A DNA stretch of 13,528 nt from an uncultured Collinsella sp. (GTDB lineage Bacteria > Actinomycetota > Coriobacteriia > Coriobacteriales > Coriobacteriaceae), in assembly GCA_902495525.1 (NCBI GenBank), contig CABUXL010000044.1:1-13528 (forward strand). Reading direction: 5' to 3'. Of this stretch, positions 1 through 5,592 are shown one piece after another (the stretch's first letter is position 1; each line of letters starts with the position of its first letter). Position numbers and translations under genes: made by a program. A model generated the notes under the pieces. The model was not told where the DNA came from and searched no databases. It was given only the letters and a program-made list of their open reading frames with translations.

Positions 1-39
1 ACCTCGTTGCGGCGCGGCTGCGCCTATGGCACTTCAACA

Positions 40-486
40 TCATTGTCGCAGCCCCGACCCGCGGTCACGAGCGGGGGCTCCTATCTTTTTAGTGCCCTCG
101 GATTGGGTCATAGTGTCTGATATCTTTTTAAGGACGGGATCGGTCAACGCCACGATGCCGGTACATGCGGCCATGCAGTAGATGATGCCAAAATTAACCG
201 AATCATCGACTGAGACAAGTGTTGTTGCCAGCCAGACGACGAGTGCTGCTAAGGCGTATTTGGCGGCACGTTTGATATTGTTGCGCGAAAGAGTGCACAT
301 CCAACCCGCGATAAACAAGAATACCCAGCTGATGCTGGCGCGCCAGATGTCTTGAAAGACAGTCTGGGTAAACCAGGGCATATCCCAACCGTACAGGTAG
401 GCGAGATCGTAGCAAGCGTGAAAACCTGCCATTGAAATCATCGTAAACCCGCGGACGGTATCAAAGATGGTGATGCGTTTTTGCAT
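40..486 (-). CDS. DUF1624/HGSNAT-like membrane acyltransferase, probably C-terminally truncated
   Basis: This 148-residue membrane protein has the N-terminal look of the heparan-alpha-glucosaminide N-acetyltransferase-like (DUF1624) family: a FDTVRGFTMISM opening, a conserved His (H23) in FHACYDLAY, and about four hydrophobic segments (near 10-32, 50-66, 74-92 and 99-115). From family knowledge, complete bacterial members are usually well over 200 residues with more membrane spans. Here the hydrophobic pattern stops near residue 118 and a polar, basic tail follows whose codons overlap a plus-strand terminator. That suggests the 3' end was lost by deletion and the ORF now reads into foreign DNA. 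Its ATG overlaps the lexA stop as TAATG, so it is probably translated by coupling to lexA. Substrate is unknown, and it may be a decaying gene. Confidence 0.6.
   Translation of the reverse strand: MQKRITIFDTVRGFTMISMAGFHACYDLAYLYGWDMPWFTQTVFQDIWRASISWVFLFIAGWMCTLSRNNIKRAAKYALAALVVWLATTLVSVDDSVNFGIIYCMAACTGIVALTDPVLKKISDTMTQSEGTKKIGAPARDRGSGLRQ
50..90 (+). terminator. Probable rho-independent terminator of a gene left of the window
   Basis: A hairpin is formed by CCCGC (58-62) and GCGGG (71-75) with an 8-nt loop, extended by AGCC (50-53) and GGCT (76-79) around a 4-nt bulge. CCTATCTTTTT follows on the plus strand only, so it should stop plus-strand transcription arriving from left of the window. 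It lies inside the last codons of the minus-strand ORF that ends at 40, which suggests that ORF's tail is read from terminator DNA. Confidence 0.5.
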
Positions 487-1130
487 TACGAGAACCGGCG
501 CATCAAGCCGACGACTTTGCCCAAAATAACGGGATTTGTTGCATAGATAGGCTCCATGGTGTCATTCTCAGGCTGTAGGCGTACGCGTCCCTGCTCCTTG
601 TAGAACGTCTTGACGGTCGCTGAACCATCAATCATGGCCACGACGATTTCGCCGTTCATGGCACTCTTTTGTTCACGGACGATGATGTAATCGCCATTGA
701 AGATGCCGACATTGATCATTGAGCTCCCATGCACCTCAAGGATAAAGGAACCCTGATCAGTGGCGATTTCGGTCGGGATAGTAAAAGTGTCTTCGATATT
801 CTGCTCGGCCAGAATGGGAATCCCAGCCGCGACGCGACCAACGAGCGGTAGCGAGACCGTTCCGCGAGGTGCGGTGGGCTCGTCAGATTTAGAAATTGAG
901 ACAGAGGAGCCGTCCTCGTTAAAGAGTTCCAGGGCGCGCGGTTTGGTGGCATCGCGCTTGAGCAGCCCGCGCGCCTCCAAGGCAGATAAGTGGGCGTGCA
1001 CGGTGCTGGGGGAGGAAAGGCCCAGGGCAGATGCCATCTCGCGCACACTGGGCGGATAACCCTTCTCCTGCTGATATTCCTTGATGAAGTCGTAAATTTG
1101 CTGCTGACGCTTGGTAATTTTGCGAGCCAT
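486..1130 (-). CDS. lexA: LexA SOS repressor
   Basis: LexA represses DNA-damage genes and cleaves itself when RecA filaments form. The 214-residue protein has an N-terminal winged helix (about 1-65, opening MARKITKRQQQIYDFI) and a C-terminal S24 self-cleaving domain. The Ala-Gly scissile bond is A102-G103 in VAAGIP, the catalytic Ser is S137 in HGSSM, and the catalytic Lys is K174 in TVKTF, so it should be fully active. I chose the ATG at 1130 because an AGAGAGGA ribosome site lies just upstream and the family N-terminus starts there. The longer ORF would translate the operator region. It is divergent from the LysM gene at 1294, and three LexA-type boxes lie between them, so it should be autoregulated. 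The downstream acyltransferase-like gene overlaps its stop codon. Confidence 0.96.
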   Translation of the reverse strand: MARKITKRQQQIYDFIKEYQQEKGYPPSVREMASALGLSSPSTVHAHLSALEARGLLKRDATKPRALELFNEDGSSVSISKSDEPTAPRGTVSLPLVGRVAAGIPILAEQNIEDTFTIPTEIATDQGSFILEVHGSSMINVGIFNGDYIIVREQKSAMNGEIVVAMIDGSATVKTFYKEQGRVRLQPENDTMEPIYATNPVILGKVVGLMRRFS

Positions 1131-1153
1131 CAGGGCATCCTCTCTACCCATGT

Positions 1154-1167
1154 CAAACAAATGTTCG
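1154..1167. promoter_or_regulatory. LexA (SOS) box 1
   Basis: CAAACAAATGTTCG matches the Gram-positive LexA consensus CGAAC-N4-GTTCG with one mismatch in the left half. It is the box nearest lexA, 24 bases upstream of its start codon, and lies just upstream of the -35 proposed for the LysM gene. Confidence 0.75.
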
Positions 1168-1175
1168 AATTTTGC

Positions 1176-1203
1176 TTGACAGGAACAACTGTTCGAAGAT
1201 AAT
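1176..1203 (+). promoter_or_regulatory. SOS-controlled promoter of the LysM gene
   Basis: A perfect -35 TTGACA (1176-1181) is followed 16 bases later by GATAAT (1198-1203); shifted readings of the AT-rich stretch give 17- or 18-base spacers. LexA box 2 fills the spacer and box 3 covers the expected start of transcription. No equally good promoter was found for lexA on the minus strand. Confidence 0.7.
1182..1195. promoter_or_regulatory. LexA (SOS) box 2
   Basis: GGAACAACTGTTCG has a perfect GAAC-N4-GTTC core and one outer mismatch. It occupies the spacer between the TTGACA and GATAAT elements of the LysM-gene promoter, so bound LexA should block RNA polymerase directly. It starts exactly 28 bp from box 1 and 28 bp from box 3. 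Confidence 0.85.
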
Positions 1204-1209
1204 AATAAC

Positions 1210-1223
1210 CGAACATTCGTTCT
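1210..1223. promoter_or_regulatory. LexA (SOS) box 3
   Basis: CGAACATTCGTTCT has a perfect GAAC-N4-GTTC core and one outer mismatch. It lies at about +1 to +14 of the LysM-gene promoter. Confidence 0.83.
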
Positions 1224-1293
1224 CGCGCTAGACATTTTTGTCCGCGCGGCTTGATAAAACTGTTCTCAGCAAAACACGCGAGAGGAGAACATG

Positions 1294-1743
1294 ATGAACG
1301 CAACGAATATGGTCCAGGGAAACCTTGCCCTTAAACTCGAGACGCCTGCAGAACCCACTTTTACGGTTGTTCAGGGTGGCCGCTCCGGCTTTCAGCCTTT
1401 GACCGTAAAGTCTGCTCGCAATCAGCAGGCTGTAGTTGCGCCGGCCCGCGTTGCCCTGAAGGTTCCGACGATTGTCGCCGTTGCCGTTGCGCTTACGCTC
1501 TTCGTTGTCCTCGCTACGTCGGTCTTTAGCGCTCGTCACGCCGCGTATGCCGAGTCCGTTTCCAACGTTACCTACGAGACTATTCGCGTTCAGCCTGGTG
1601 ATTCTCTTTGGTCGCTTGCCGAGGAATATCCTATCGAAGGCCTTTCCACGCAAGAGACTTCCGACATGATCCGTAACGTCAATCATCTGGAGCATGGTTC
1701 GCTCGCCGCCGGTGCGCATCTTAAGGTTCCTGCTCGTTCGTAA
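1294..1743 (+). CDS. Membrane-anchored LysM protein, probable SOS cell-division inhibitor (YneA/ChiZ-like)
   Basis: The protein has about 149 residues: a cytoplasmic N-terminal part of roughly 58 residues, one membrane helix (about 59-80, PTIVAVAVALTLFVVL), and an external LysM peptidoglycan-binding domain (about 96-147, with IRVQPGDSLWSLAEEY). The architecture and the divergent position next to lexA match Bacillus YneA and mycobacterial ChiZ/Rv2719c, which halt division during the SOS response. Sequence identity in this group is low, so the role is inferred from architecture, context and the LexA boxes. There are two tandem ATGs. The one at 1294 is six bases from AGGAG and is preferred; 1291 would be only three bases away. 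nrdR follows 51 bases downstream and may be cotranscribed. Confidence 0.85.
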   Translation: MNATNMVQGNLALKLETPAEPTFTVVQGGRSGFQPLTVKSARNQQAVVAPARVALKVPTIVAVAVALTLFVVLATSVFSARHAAYAESVSNVTYETIRVQPGDSLWSLAEEYPIEGLSTQETSDMIRNVNHLEHGSLAAGAHLKVPARS

Positions 1744-1756
1744 TCATTATCGCGCT

Positions 1757-1800
1757 GCGCATGGTACCCTTGTTATCGTTTAAGAGGAGGTACCATGCGC
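1757..1800 (+). promoter_or_regulatory. Hairpin over the nrdR start codon
   Basis: A perfect 12-bp inverted repeat has arms GCGCATGGTACC (1757-1768) and GGTACCATGCGC (1789-1800) around a 20-nt loop. The right arm contains the nrdR ATG (1795-1797) and the last two bases of its GAGGAGG ribosome site (1784-1790). In mRNA starting upstream, such as LysM-gene read-through, it would hide the start codon. It could instead be a DNA operator, or the left ATGGTACCCT could be a -10-like element. Confidence 0.6.
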
Positions 1801-2238
1801 TGTCCCAAATGTGGCAAGGCACATACCCGCGTCGTTGATTCCCGTATGCAGGAGTCAAATAACACCATTAAGCGCCGTCGCGAATGTTGTTCGTGTAACT
1901 ATCGCTTTACAACGTTTGAGCGATGCGAAGACCCAATCGAGGTCATTAAGTCAGACGGAACCAAGCAGCGGTTCGATCGCAATAAGCTGCTCGTCGGCTT
2001 GATGCGCGCCACCATCAAGCGTGATATCGATACTAAGAAGCTCAATGAGATTATCGACGACATCGAGGTCGAGCTGCGCTCTCGCACGCTGACGGCCGTC
2101 ACGTCCCATGAGTTGGGTGACATGGTGCTCAAGCGCTTGGCCAAGATCGACAAGGTGGCCTACATCCGCTTTGCCTCGGTCTACCGCGATTTCAAAGACG
2201 TCGATGAGTTTCTGCAAGAGCTCGACAAGCTAAGGTGA
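1795..2238 (+). CDS. nrdR: NrdR, repressor of ribonucleotide reductase genes
   Basis: NrdR senses ATP and dATP and represses ribonucleotide reductase operons. The 147-residue length is typical. An N-terminal zinc ribbon uses C3, C6, C31 and C34 (CPKC and CCSC), with the family stretch VVDSR and IKRRREC between the pairs. An ATP-cone domain follows (about residues 46-136, beginning PIEVIKSDGTKQRFDRNKL). The ribosome site GAGGAGG precedes the ATG by four bases. It follows the LysM gene and precedes dut by four bases, making a small nucleotide and DNA-damage cluster. The lexA, LysM, nrdR order is also seen in mycobacteria. No NrdR-box (ACACWATATWTTGTGT-type) was found in the window, so its targets lie elsewhere. 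Confidence 0.96.
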   Translation: MRCPKCGKAHTRVVDSRMQESNNTIKRRRECCSCNYRFTTFERCEDPIEVIKSDGTKQRFDRNKLLVGLMRATIKRDIDTKKLNEIIDDIEVELRSRTLTAVTSHELGDMVLKRLAKIDKVAYIRFASVYRDFKDVDEFLQELDKLR

Positions 2239-2242
2239 TTCC

Positions 2243-2686
2243 ATGTCCAACATTACCGTCAACATAAAGCGTCTCGACCCCACCGTCGAGCTTCCCAAAT
2301 ACGCCCATCCCACCGATGCCGGCTTGGATTTGCGCTCCAACGAGGACTGCGTCCTGAAGCCCTTCGAACGTCGTCTGGTCTCTACTGGGCTGGCCATCGC
2401 CTTGCCCGATGGCTACGCCGGCTTCGTCCAGCCCCGCAGCGGCTTGGCCATCAAGCAGGGCCTGTCTATAGTTAACACGCCGGGCCTCATCGACGCCCAC
2501 TACCGAGGAGAACTCAAGGTTATCCTCATCAACCTGGACCCCTCCAACAACATCCAAATCAACAAAGGCGACCGCATAGCCCAACTCGTCATCCAAGAAG
2601 TCCCCACGGTCAACCTCATAGAGGTAGACGAACTAGACAAAACCGACCGAGGCAACGGAGGCTTCGGCTCCAGCGGCGTCGCCTAG
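2243..2686 (+). CDS. dut: Deoxyuridine 5'-triphosphate nucleotidohydrolase (dUTPase)
   Basis: This enzyme hydrolyses dUTP to dUMP and pyrophosphate, keeping uracil out of DNA and feeding thymidylate synthesis. All five motifs of the trimeric dUTPase family are present in 147 residues: I at 21-32 (AHPTDAGLDLRS), II at 64-69 (PRSGLA), III at about 78-92 (NTPGLIDAHYRG, catalytic D84), IV at 109-117 (GDRIAQLVI), and V at 136-143 (RGNGGFGS). The ribosome site AAGGTGA overlaps the nrdR stop codon, which indicates cotranslation. The last third switches toward CAA, ATA, AAA, CTA and CGA codons compared with the first half, a mild oddity. A long hairpin starts 13 bases after the TAG stop. Confidence 0.96.
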   Translation: MSNITVNIKRLDPTVELPKYAHPTDAGLDLRSNEDCVLKPFERRLVSTGLAIALPDGYAGFVQPRSGLAIKQGLSIVNTPGLIDAHYRGELKVILINLDPSNNIQINKGDRIAQLVIQEVPTVNLIEVDELDKTDRGNGGFGSSGVA

Positions 2687-2699
2687 GGGTACTCGTATC

Positions 2700-2808
2700 C
2701 CTCCCGCCCGGGGCTTACCTATATCATTCCATGCTCAAACATTCTCGCGTCGCTTCGCTCGCTGCGAAACTGCGCGTGGAACGATATAGGTAAGCCCCGG
2801 GCGGGAGG
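2700..2808. repeat. Long palindromic element, copy 1, downstream of dut
   Basis: Two 32-base arms (2700-2731 and 2777-2808) pair at 31 of 32 positions around a 45-base loop. The single mismatch is A2726 opposite C2782, which would be a G-U pair in RNA from the other strand. The loop begins TGCTCAAACATTCTCGC (2732-2748) and ends GCTGCGAAACTGCGCG (2761-2776), with a 12-base variable middle. The same loop ends occur in copy 2 (2964-3067), while the stem sequences differ. No ORF or transposase is attached. It may act as a 3'-end hairpin of the dut mRNA. Confidence 0.85.
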
Positions 2809-2838
2809 CTACTCGCTTGAAACAATATTTACTTTTCT

Positions 2839-2900
2839 AGTAAGTCGATGCGATAAAGGGACGCCTCCTTTGTCGCATCGACTTACTGTATTTATATTTT
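2839..2900 (+). terminator. Terminator-like 21-bp hairpin between the two palindromic elements
   Basis: The arms 2839-2859 and 2867-2887 pair at 20 of 21 positions, the exception being T opposite G (a U-G wobble in plus-strand RNA), around a 7-base loop. They are followed by TGTATTTATATTTT. The wobble and the T-rich tail both favour the plus strand, so it probably ends nrdR-dut transcription. The stem is unusually long for a simple terminator. Confidence 0.65.
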
Positions 2901-2963
2901 CTGGTTCCCCTTTTCAGATTCTACTGGTGGGGAATCTGGTATAGCCGCTAGTACGTTAACGCA

Positions 2964-3067
2964 GCTTACCTGTGGGAGGCCCCTATATATCGTCCCACGC
3001 GCAGTTTCGCAGCGCAGCGAGAATGTTTGAGCATGGGATGATATATAGGGGCCTCCCACAGGTAAGC
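2964..3067. repeat. Long palindromic element, copy 2, downstream of the glycosyltransferase gene
   Basis: Two 34-base arms (2964-2997 and 3034-3067) pair at 33 of 34 positions around a 36-base loop. Read on the minus strand, the loop starts and ends with the same 17- and 16-base words as copy 1, but the middle is 3 bases instead of 12. The single mismatch falls at the same place relative to the loop as in copy 1. The element starts 13 bases after the glycosyltransferase TAG, exactly as copy 1 does after dut, and in the same sense relative to its gene. A weak 7-bp hairpin (CAGATTC/GAATCTG, about 2915-2938) lies to its left. Confidence 0.85.
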
Positions 3068-3080
3068 GGACAGTCCAATG

Positions 3081-4382
3081 CTAGCGGATATGCGCGGGTT
3101 TTCCGCCCCAGTAGAAGCGGCAGAAGGCTCGTTTGCGCTTTTGGGGTTTGCCTACGAGCTCCATGGTTGCGATGGCTATATCTTCGGCTGCGTGGGGGCG
3201 GCGTAGTACTTCGCCGTTGATGAGTAGGGCTTTGAGTGATTCGGGATGATCGTGCAGATGGCGCAGGGTTACGATGAGTTCTCGTGCGGTGGTGACATGC
3301 ATGCTGGCGCCCATTCCGGTGAGCATGGTGGTGTTGGCCTTTTCTTGACCATATGATTTGCCCAGCAGGATCATCGGCAGATGCGCGCATAGGCATTCGG
3401 TGACGGTGAGTCCGCCCGATTTGAGGATTGCCAGGTCGCAGCCGTGCATGAGGGCTGCCATATCGTCCACGTAGTCCAGAACCGTGACGTTTTCGAGCTT
3501 CATGGCGTCGAAGAGCGTCTTGAGGCGGGTGGCGTATTCCTCATCCTTGCCCGGCAAAAAGACAAAGTGCATGTCCTCGAAGCTGCGCAGGAAGGGGAGT
3601 GTGCGGTCCATCTCCGCGCGAAAGCGAACGTACGGTTGAGGCAAACTGGCACCGGCCATCACCAACACAACGGTCTTGTCAGCGGGGAGATTGAACTTCT
3701 CGAGTTCTTCCTCGCGATTGTAGTCCGTATCAAACCCGGCGCGAATGGGGATGCCTGTAATGCGGATTTTGGTCTCGGGAACTTTACGGGGGCGAAGTGT
3801 CTCGGCCATAAATTCGTTGGCTACGCAGAACAGATCGGTGTCCTTGTGGGGCCAAAAGCCTTCGACTTCATAGTCTGTTGGTACGCAGATGACGGGATAA
3901 TCGATACCCGTGATGACGCGGGCACCCACAGCGACGTTGGCCGCCGTGATGTGTGTTGCGACCACGGCTATGGGCCTGCGGGTGCGGACATATTCGTTGA
4001 AGGCAGGGAACATAATACGTGACCATGCCGTGCCTCCGCCCCAGAGCAGATGTCCCGTAAACGTGTATCGCCAGGTTAGGTCATATATGGGACGCGTGGC
4101 GCCGGTAAACGAAGCTGCTGTTTTATTACCATCGAACCTAATACGTCCAAAATCGAGGATATCCAGGACTTCGATCTCAACATCCTCAGGGATTCCCTTG
4201 GTGCCGCTGATAAGGTCAAATGCTTGTGCAATCGCGTTGGCGGCGGCTTTGTGGCCCGATCCAACCGATGCGTGCACGATGGTTACTAGGGGTTTTTGTG
4301 CAGGTGAAACGGTCATTTGCTCCGGTTGGGGAGTAGCTTGCATGGGCAGGGGAGCGCTATTGCTCGTCTGCATTTGATCCAT
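3081..4382 (-). CDS. MGDG synthase/UgtP-type diacylglycerol glycosyltransferase
   Basis: A GT-B fold glycosyltransferase of the GT28 (MurG-like) family; relatives transfer sugars from UDP-sugars to diacylglycerol at the membrane, forming glycolipids and lipoteichoic-acid anchors. The 433-residue protein has a low-complexity N-terminus (1-30), then the MGDG-synthase N-terminal signature VTIVHASVGSGHKAAANAI (about 33-51), and a C-terminal nucleotide-sugar domain with YVDDMAALMHGCDLAILKSG, GLTVTECL and KSYGQEKANT. The tail is basic (KPQKRKRAF), consistent with membrane binding. The start at 4382 is chosen because AGGGGAG lies six bases upstream; the longer ORF would run into the trxB leader. Sugar and acceptor cannot be told from sequence alone. 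It is divergent from trxB and convergent with dut. Confidence 0.85.
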   Translation of the reverse strand: MDQMQTSNSAPLPMQATPQPEQMTVSPAQKPLVTIVHASVGSGHKAAANAIAQAFDLISGTKGIPEDVEIEVLDILDFGRIRFDGNKTAASFTGATRPIYDLTWRYTFTGHLLWGGGTAWSRIMFPAFNEYVRTRRPIAVVATHITAANVAVGARVITGIDYPVICVPTDYEVEGFWPHKDTDLFCVANEFMAETLRPRKVPETKIRITGIPIRAGFDTDYNREEELEKFNLPADKTVVLVMAGASLPQPYVRFRAEMDRTLPFLRSFEDMHFVFLPGKDEEYATRLKTLFDAMKLENVTVLDYVDDMAALMHGCDLAILKSGGLTVTECLCAHLPMILLGKSYGQEKANTTMLTGMGASMHVTTARELIVTLRHLHDHPESLKALLINGEVLRRPHAAEDIAIATMELVGKPQKRKRAFCRFYWGGKPAHIR

Positions 4383-4499
4383 CGATAACTCCCCTTCAGC
4401 TTTGTTACGCGATTTATCATTGTAGTGCATGAGTGTCATGTTCACGTAAATTTGGGTATGAGCGCAAAGAACGCCAATCTTTCGACAGGAGGTCTCTTC
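4383..4499. promoter_or_regulatory. Divergent promoter region, glycosyltransferase/trxB
   Basis: On the minus strand TACAAT (4419-4424) is a good -10, about 30 bases from the glycosyltransferase start, but without a convincing -35. A 13-bp palindrome, CATGA-GTG-TCATG (4428-4440), sits just upstream in the spacer or -35 region and could be an operator. For trxB only a weak TATGAG (4457-4462) was seen. Confidence 0.4.
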
Positions 4500-5438
4500 A
4501 TGACTACCCATCAGCCGATCGATGTTGCTATTATCGGCGGCGGCCCTGCGGGCTATGCTGCAGCCATTTACGCGGCGCGCGCCAACCTAACGACGACCGT
4601 GATTGAGCAGGGCATGTCGGGAGGACAGATCGCCACAACCAATGAGGTCGAGAACTATCCGGGCATTCCGCTACTGAGCGGCGCTGAACTCGGTGAGCGA
4701 TTCCAACAACATGCAGAAGGCCTAGGGGCTCAGGTTGAATGGAGCATGGTGACGGGTGTCGATTACGATGCCGGCTCCAAATTGTTTACCGTTCATCACG
4801 ATGTTGGTGATACGACGGCTAGGAGTGTTATCGCTTGCATGGGTGCCACGCCGCGTCCGGCAGGTTTCGCTGGCGAGGATACGTATCGCGGTCGTGGCGT
4901 TTCGTATTGCGCGACGTGTGACGGCATGTTCTTCCGTGGCAAACAGGTCTTTGTAATCGGTGGTGGCAATTCGGCATGCGAGGAAGCTCTGTTCTTGTCA
5001 GAAATCGCCAGCAGCGTGACCATCGTTTTGCGCCGCGATCAGTTCCGTGCCCCCGATGGTGTGGTTCAAAAAGTTCTTGCAAAAGATAATATTTCAGTTA
5101 GGTACCAAACTAGTATTGTGGAGCTCTCGGGCGAAGCCATGCCAACGACGATTACCTTTAAGGACAATGCATCCGGTGAGACTCATACCGATTCATTTGA
5201 GCCCGGCTCGTTTGGTATCTTTGTCTTTACCGGGACGCAACCCCATACCGAGCTTGTTGAGCATCTAGTCGATCTGGCGCCTGATGGCGGCATTCTGACT
5301 GATGAATCCATGGCGACCCGCACGCCAGGTCTATTTGCCGCTGGCGACATCCGTTCCAAGCTTTTACGTCAGGTTGTGACCGCCGTTTCTGATGGAGCCA
5401 TAGCGGCAACCAGAGCATACGCATTTCTCCACGGATAA
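4500..5438 (+). CDS. trxB: Thioredoxin reductase
   Basis: A flavoenzyme that uses NADPH to reduce thioredoxin. The 312-residue length fits the low-molecular-weight class. An FAD-binding GGGPAGYAA is at 13-21, the redox pair C137-A-T-C140 in YCATCDG is intact, an NADPH-binding GGGNSACEE is at 154-162, and the C-terminal FAD motif TPGLFAAGD is at 275-283. The usual HRRxxxR cofactor motif reads LRRDQFR (177-183): the two arginines and the last arginine are kept but His is replaced by Leu. The ATG at 4500 is preceded by AGGAGG seven bases upstream; an in-frame ATG at 4458 lacks a good ribosome site. It is a single-gene unit ending in a hairpin at 5479. Confidence 0.94.
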   Translation: MTTHQPIDVAIIGGGPAGYAAAIYAARANLTTTVIEQGMSGGQIATTNEVENYPGIPLLSGAELGERFQQHAEGLGAQVEWSMVTGVDYDAGSKLFTVHHDVGDTTARSVIACMGATPRPAGFAGEDTYRGRGVSYCATCDGMFFRGKQVFVIGGGNSACEEALFLSEIASSVTIVLRRDQFRAPDGVVQKVLAKDNISVRYQTSIVELSGEAMPTTITFKDNASGETHTDSFEPGSFGIFVFTGTQPHTELVEHLVDLAPDGGILTDESMATRTPGLFAAGDIRSKLLRQVVTAVSDGAIAATRAYAFLHG

Positions 5439-5478
5439 GTACGATAATATATCTTATGTAAGGTTGTTGTCTTTTAAC

Positions 5479-5527
5479 AAAGTGGTTGGACGGTGTATCA
5501 ATGTGCTGTCCAACCACTTTTACTTTC
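5479..5527 (+). terminator. Terminator after trxB
   Basis: A perfect 13-bp stem AAAGTGGTTGGAC (5479-5491) and GTCCAACCACTTT (5508-5520) with a 16-base loop runs into TACTTT. The U-tract is interrupted, so termination may be moderate. Confidence 0.7.
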
Positions 5528-5528
5528 C

Positions 5529-5557
5529 GGTTATATAGTATGCAAAACTAGATAACC
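5529..5557. promoter_or_regulatory. Spaced palindrome in the DUF1836 gene promoter (site A)
   Basis: The arms GGTTATATAGT (5529-5539) and ACTAGATAACC (5547-5557) pair at 10 of 11 positions around the spacer ATGCAAA. The -10-like TACAAT (5563-5568) begins five bases later, so the palindrome covers the -35 and spacer region. It shares the TAGT-ATKCAAA-ACTAGATA core with site B upstream of degV. Confidence 0.7.
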
Positions 5558-5592
5558 TAGAATACAATATAGCTAATGAACGGAGGATCCTT

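Noticed and set aside
3..92. A plus-strand reading frame end (29 codons to TAG) at the left edge
   Set aside because: It would run through the terminator hairpin and shows no recognisable protein; it cannot be supported without the sequence to the left.
1131..1235. N-terminal extension of LexA
   Set aside because: It would translate LexA boxes 1 and 2; the ribosome site and the family start are at 1130.
2700..3067. The palindromic pair as termini of an insertion sequence or a CRISPR array
   Set aside because: The 155 bases between them hold no transposase and only hairpins; there are no regularly spaced identical repeats with unique spacers.
2972..3396. Short reading frames on both strands over copy 2 and the glycosyltransferase 3' end
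   Set aside because: They read palindrome and basic low-complexity sequence, have no ribosome site, and overlap a well-supported gene.
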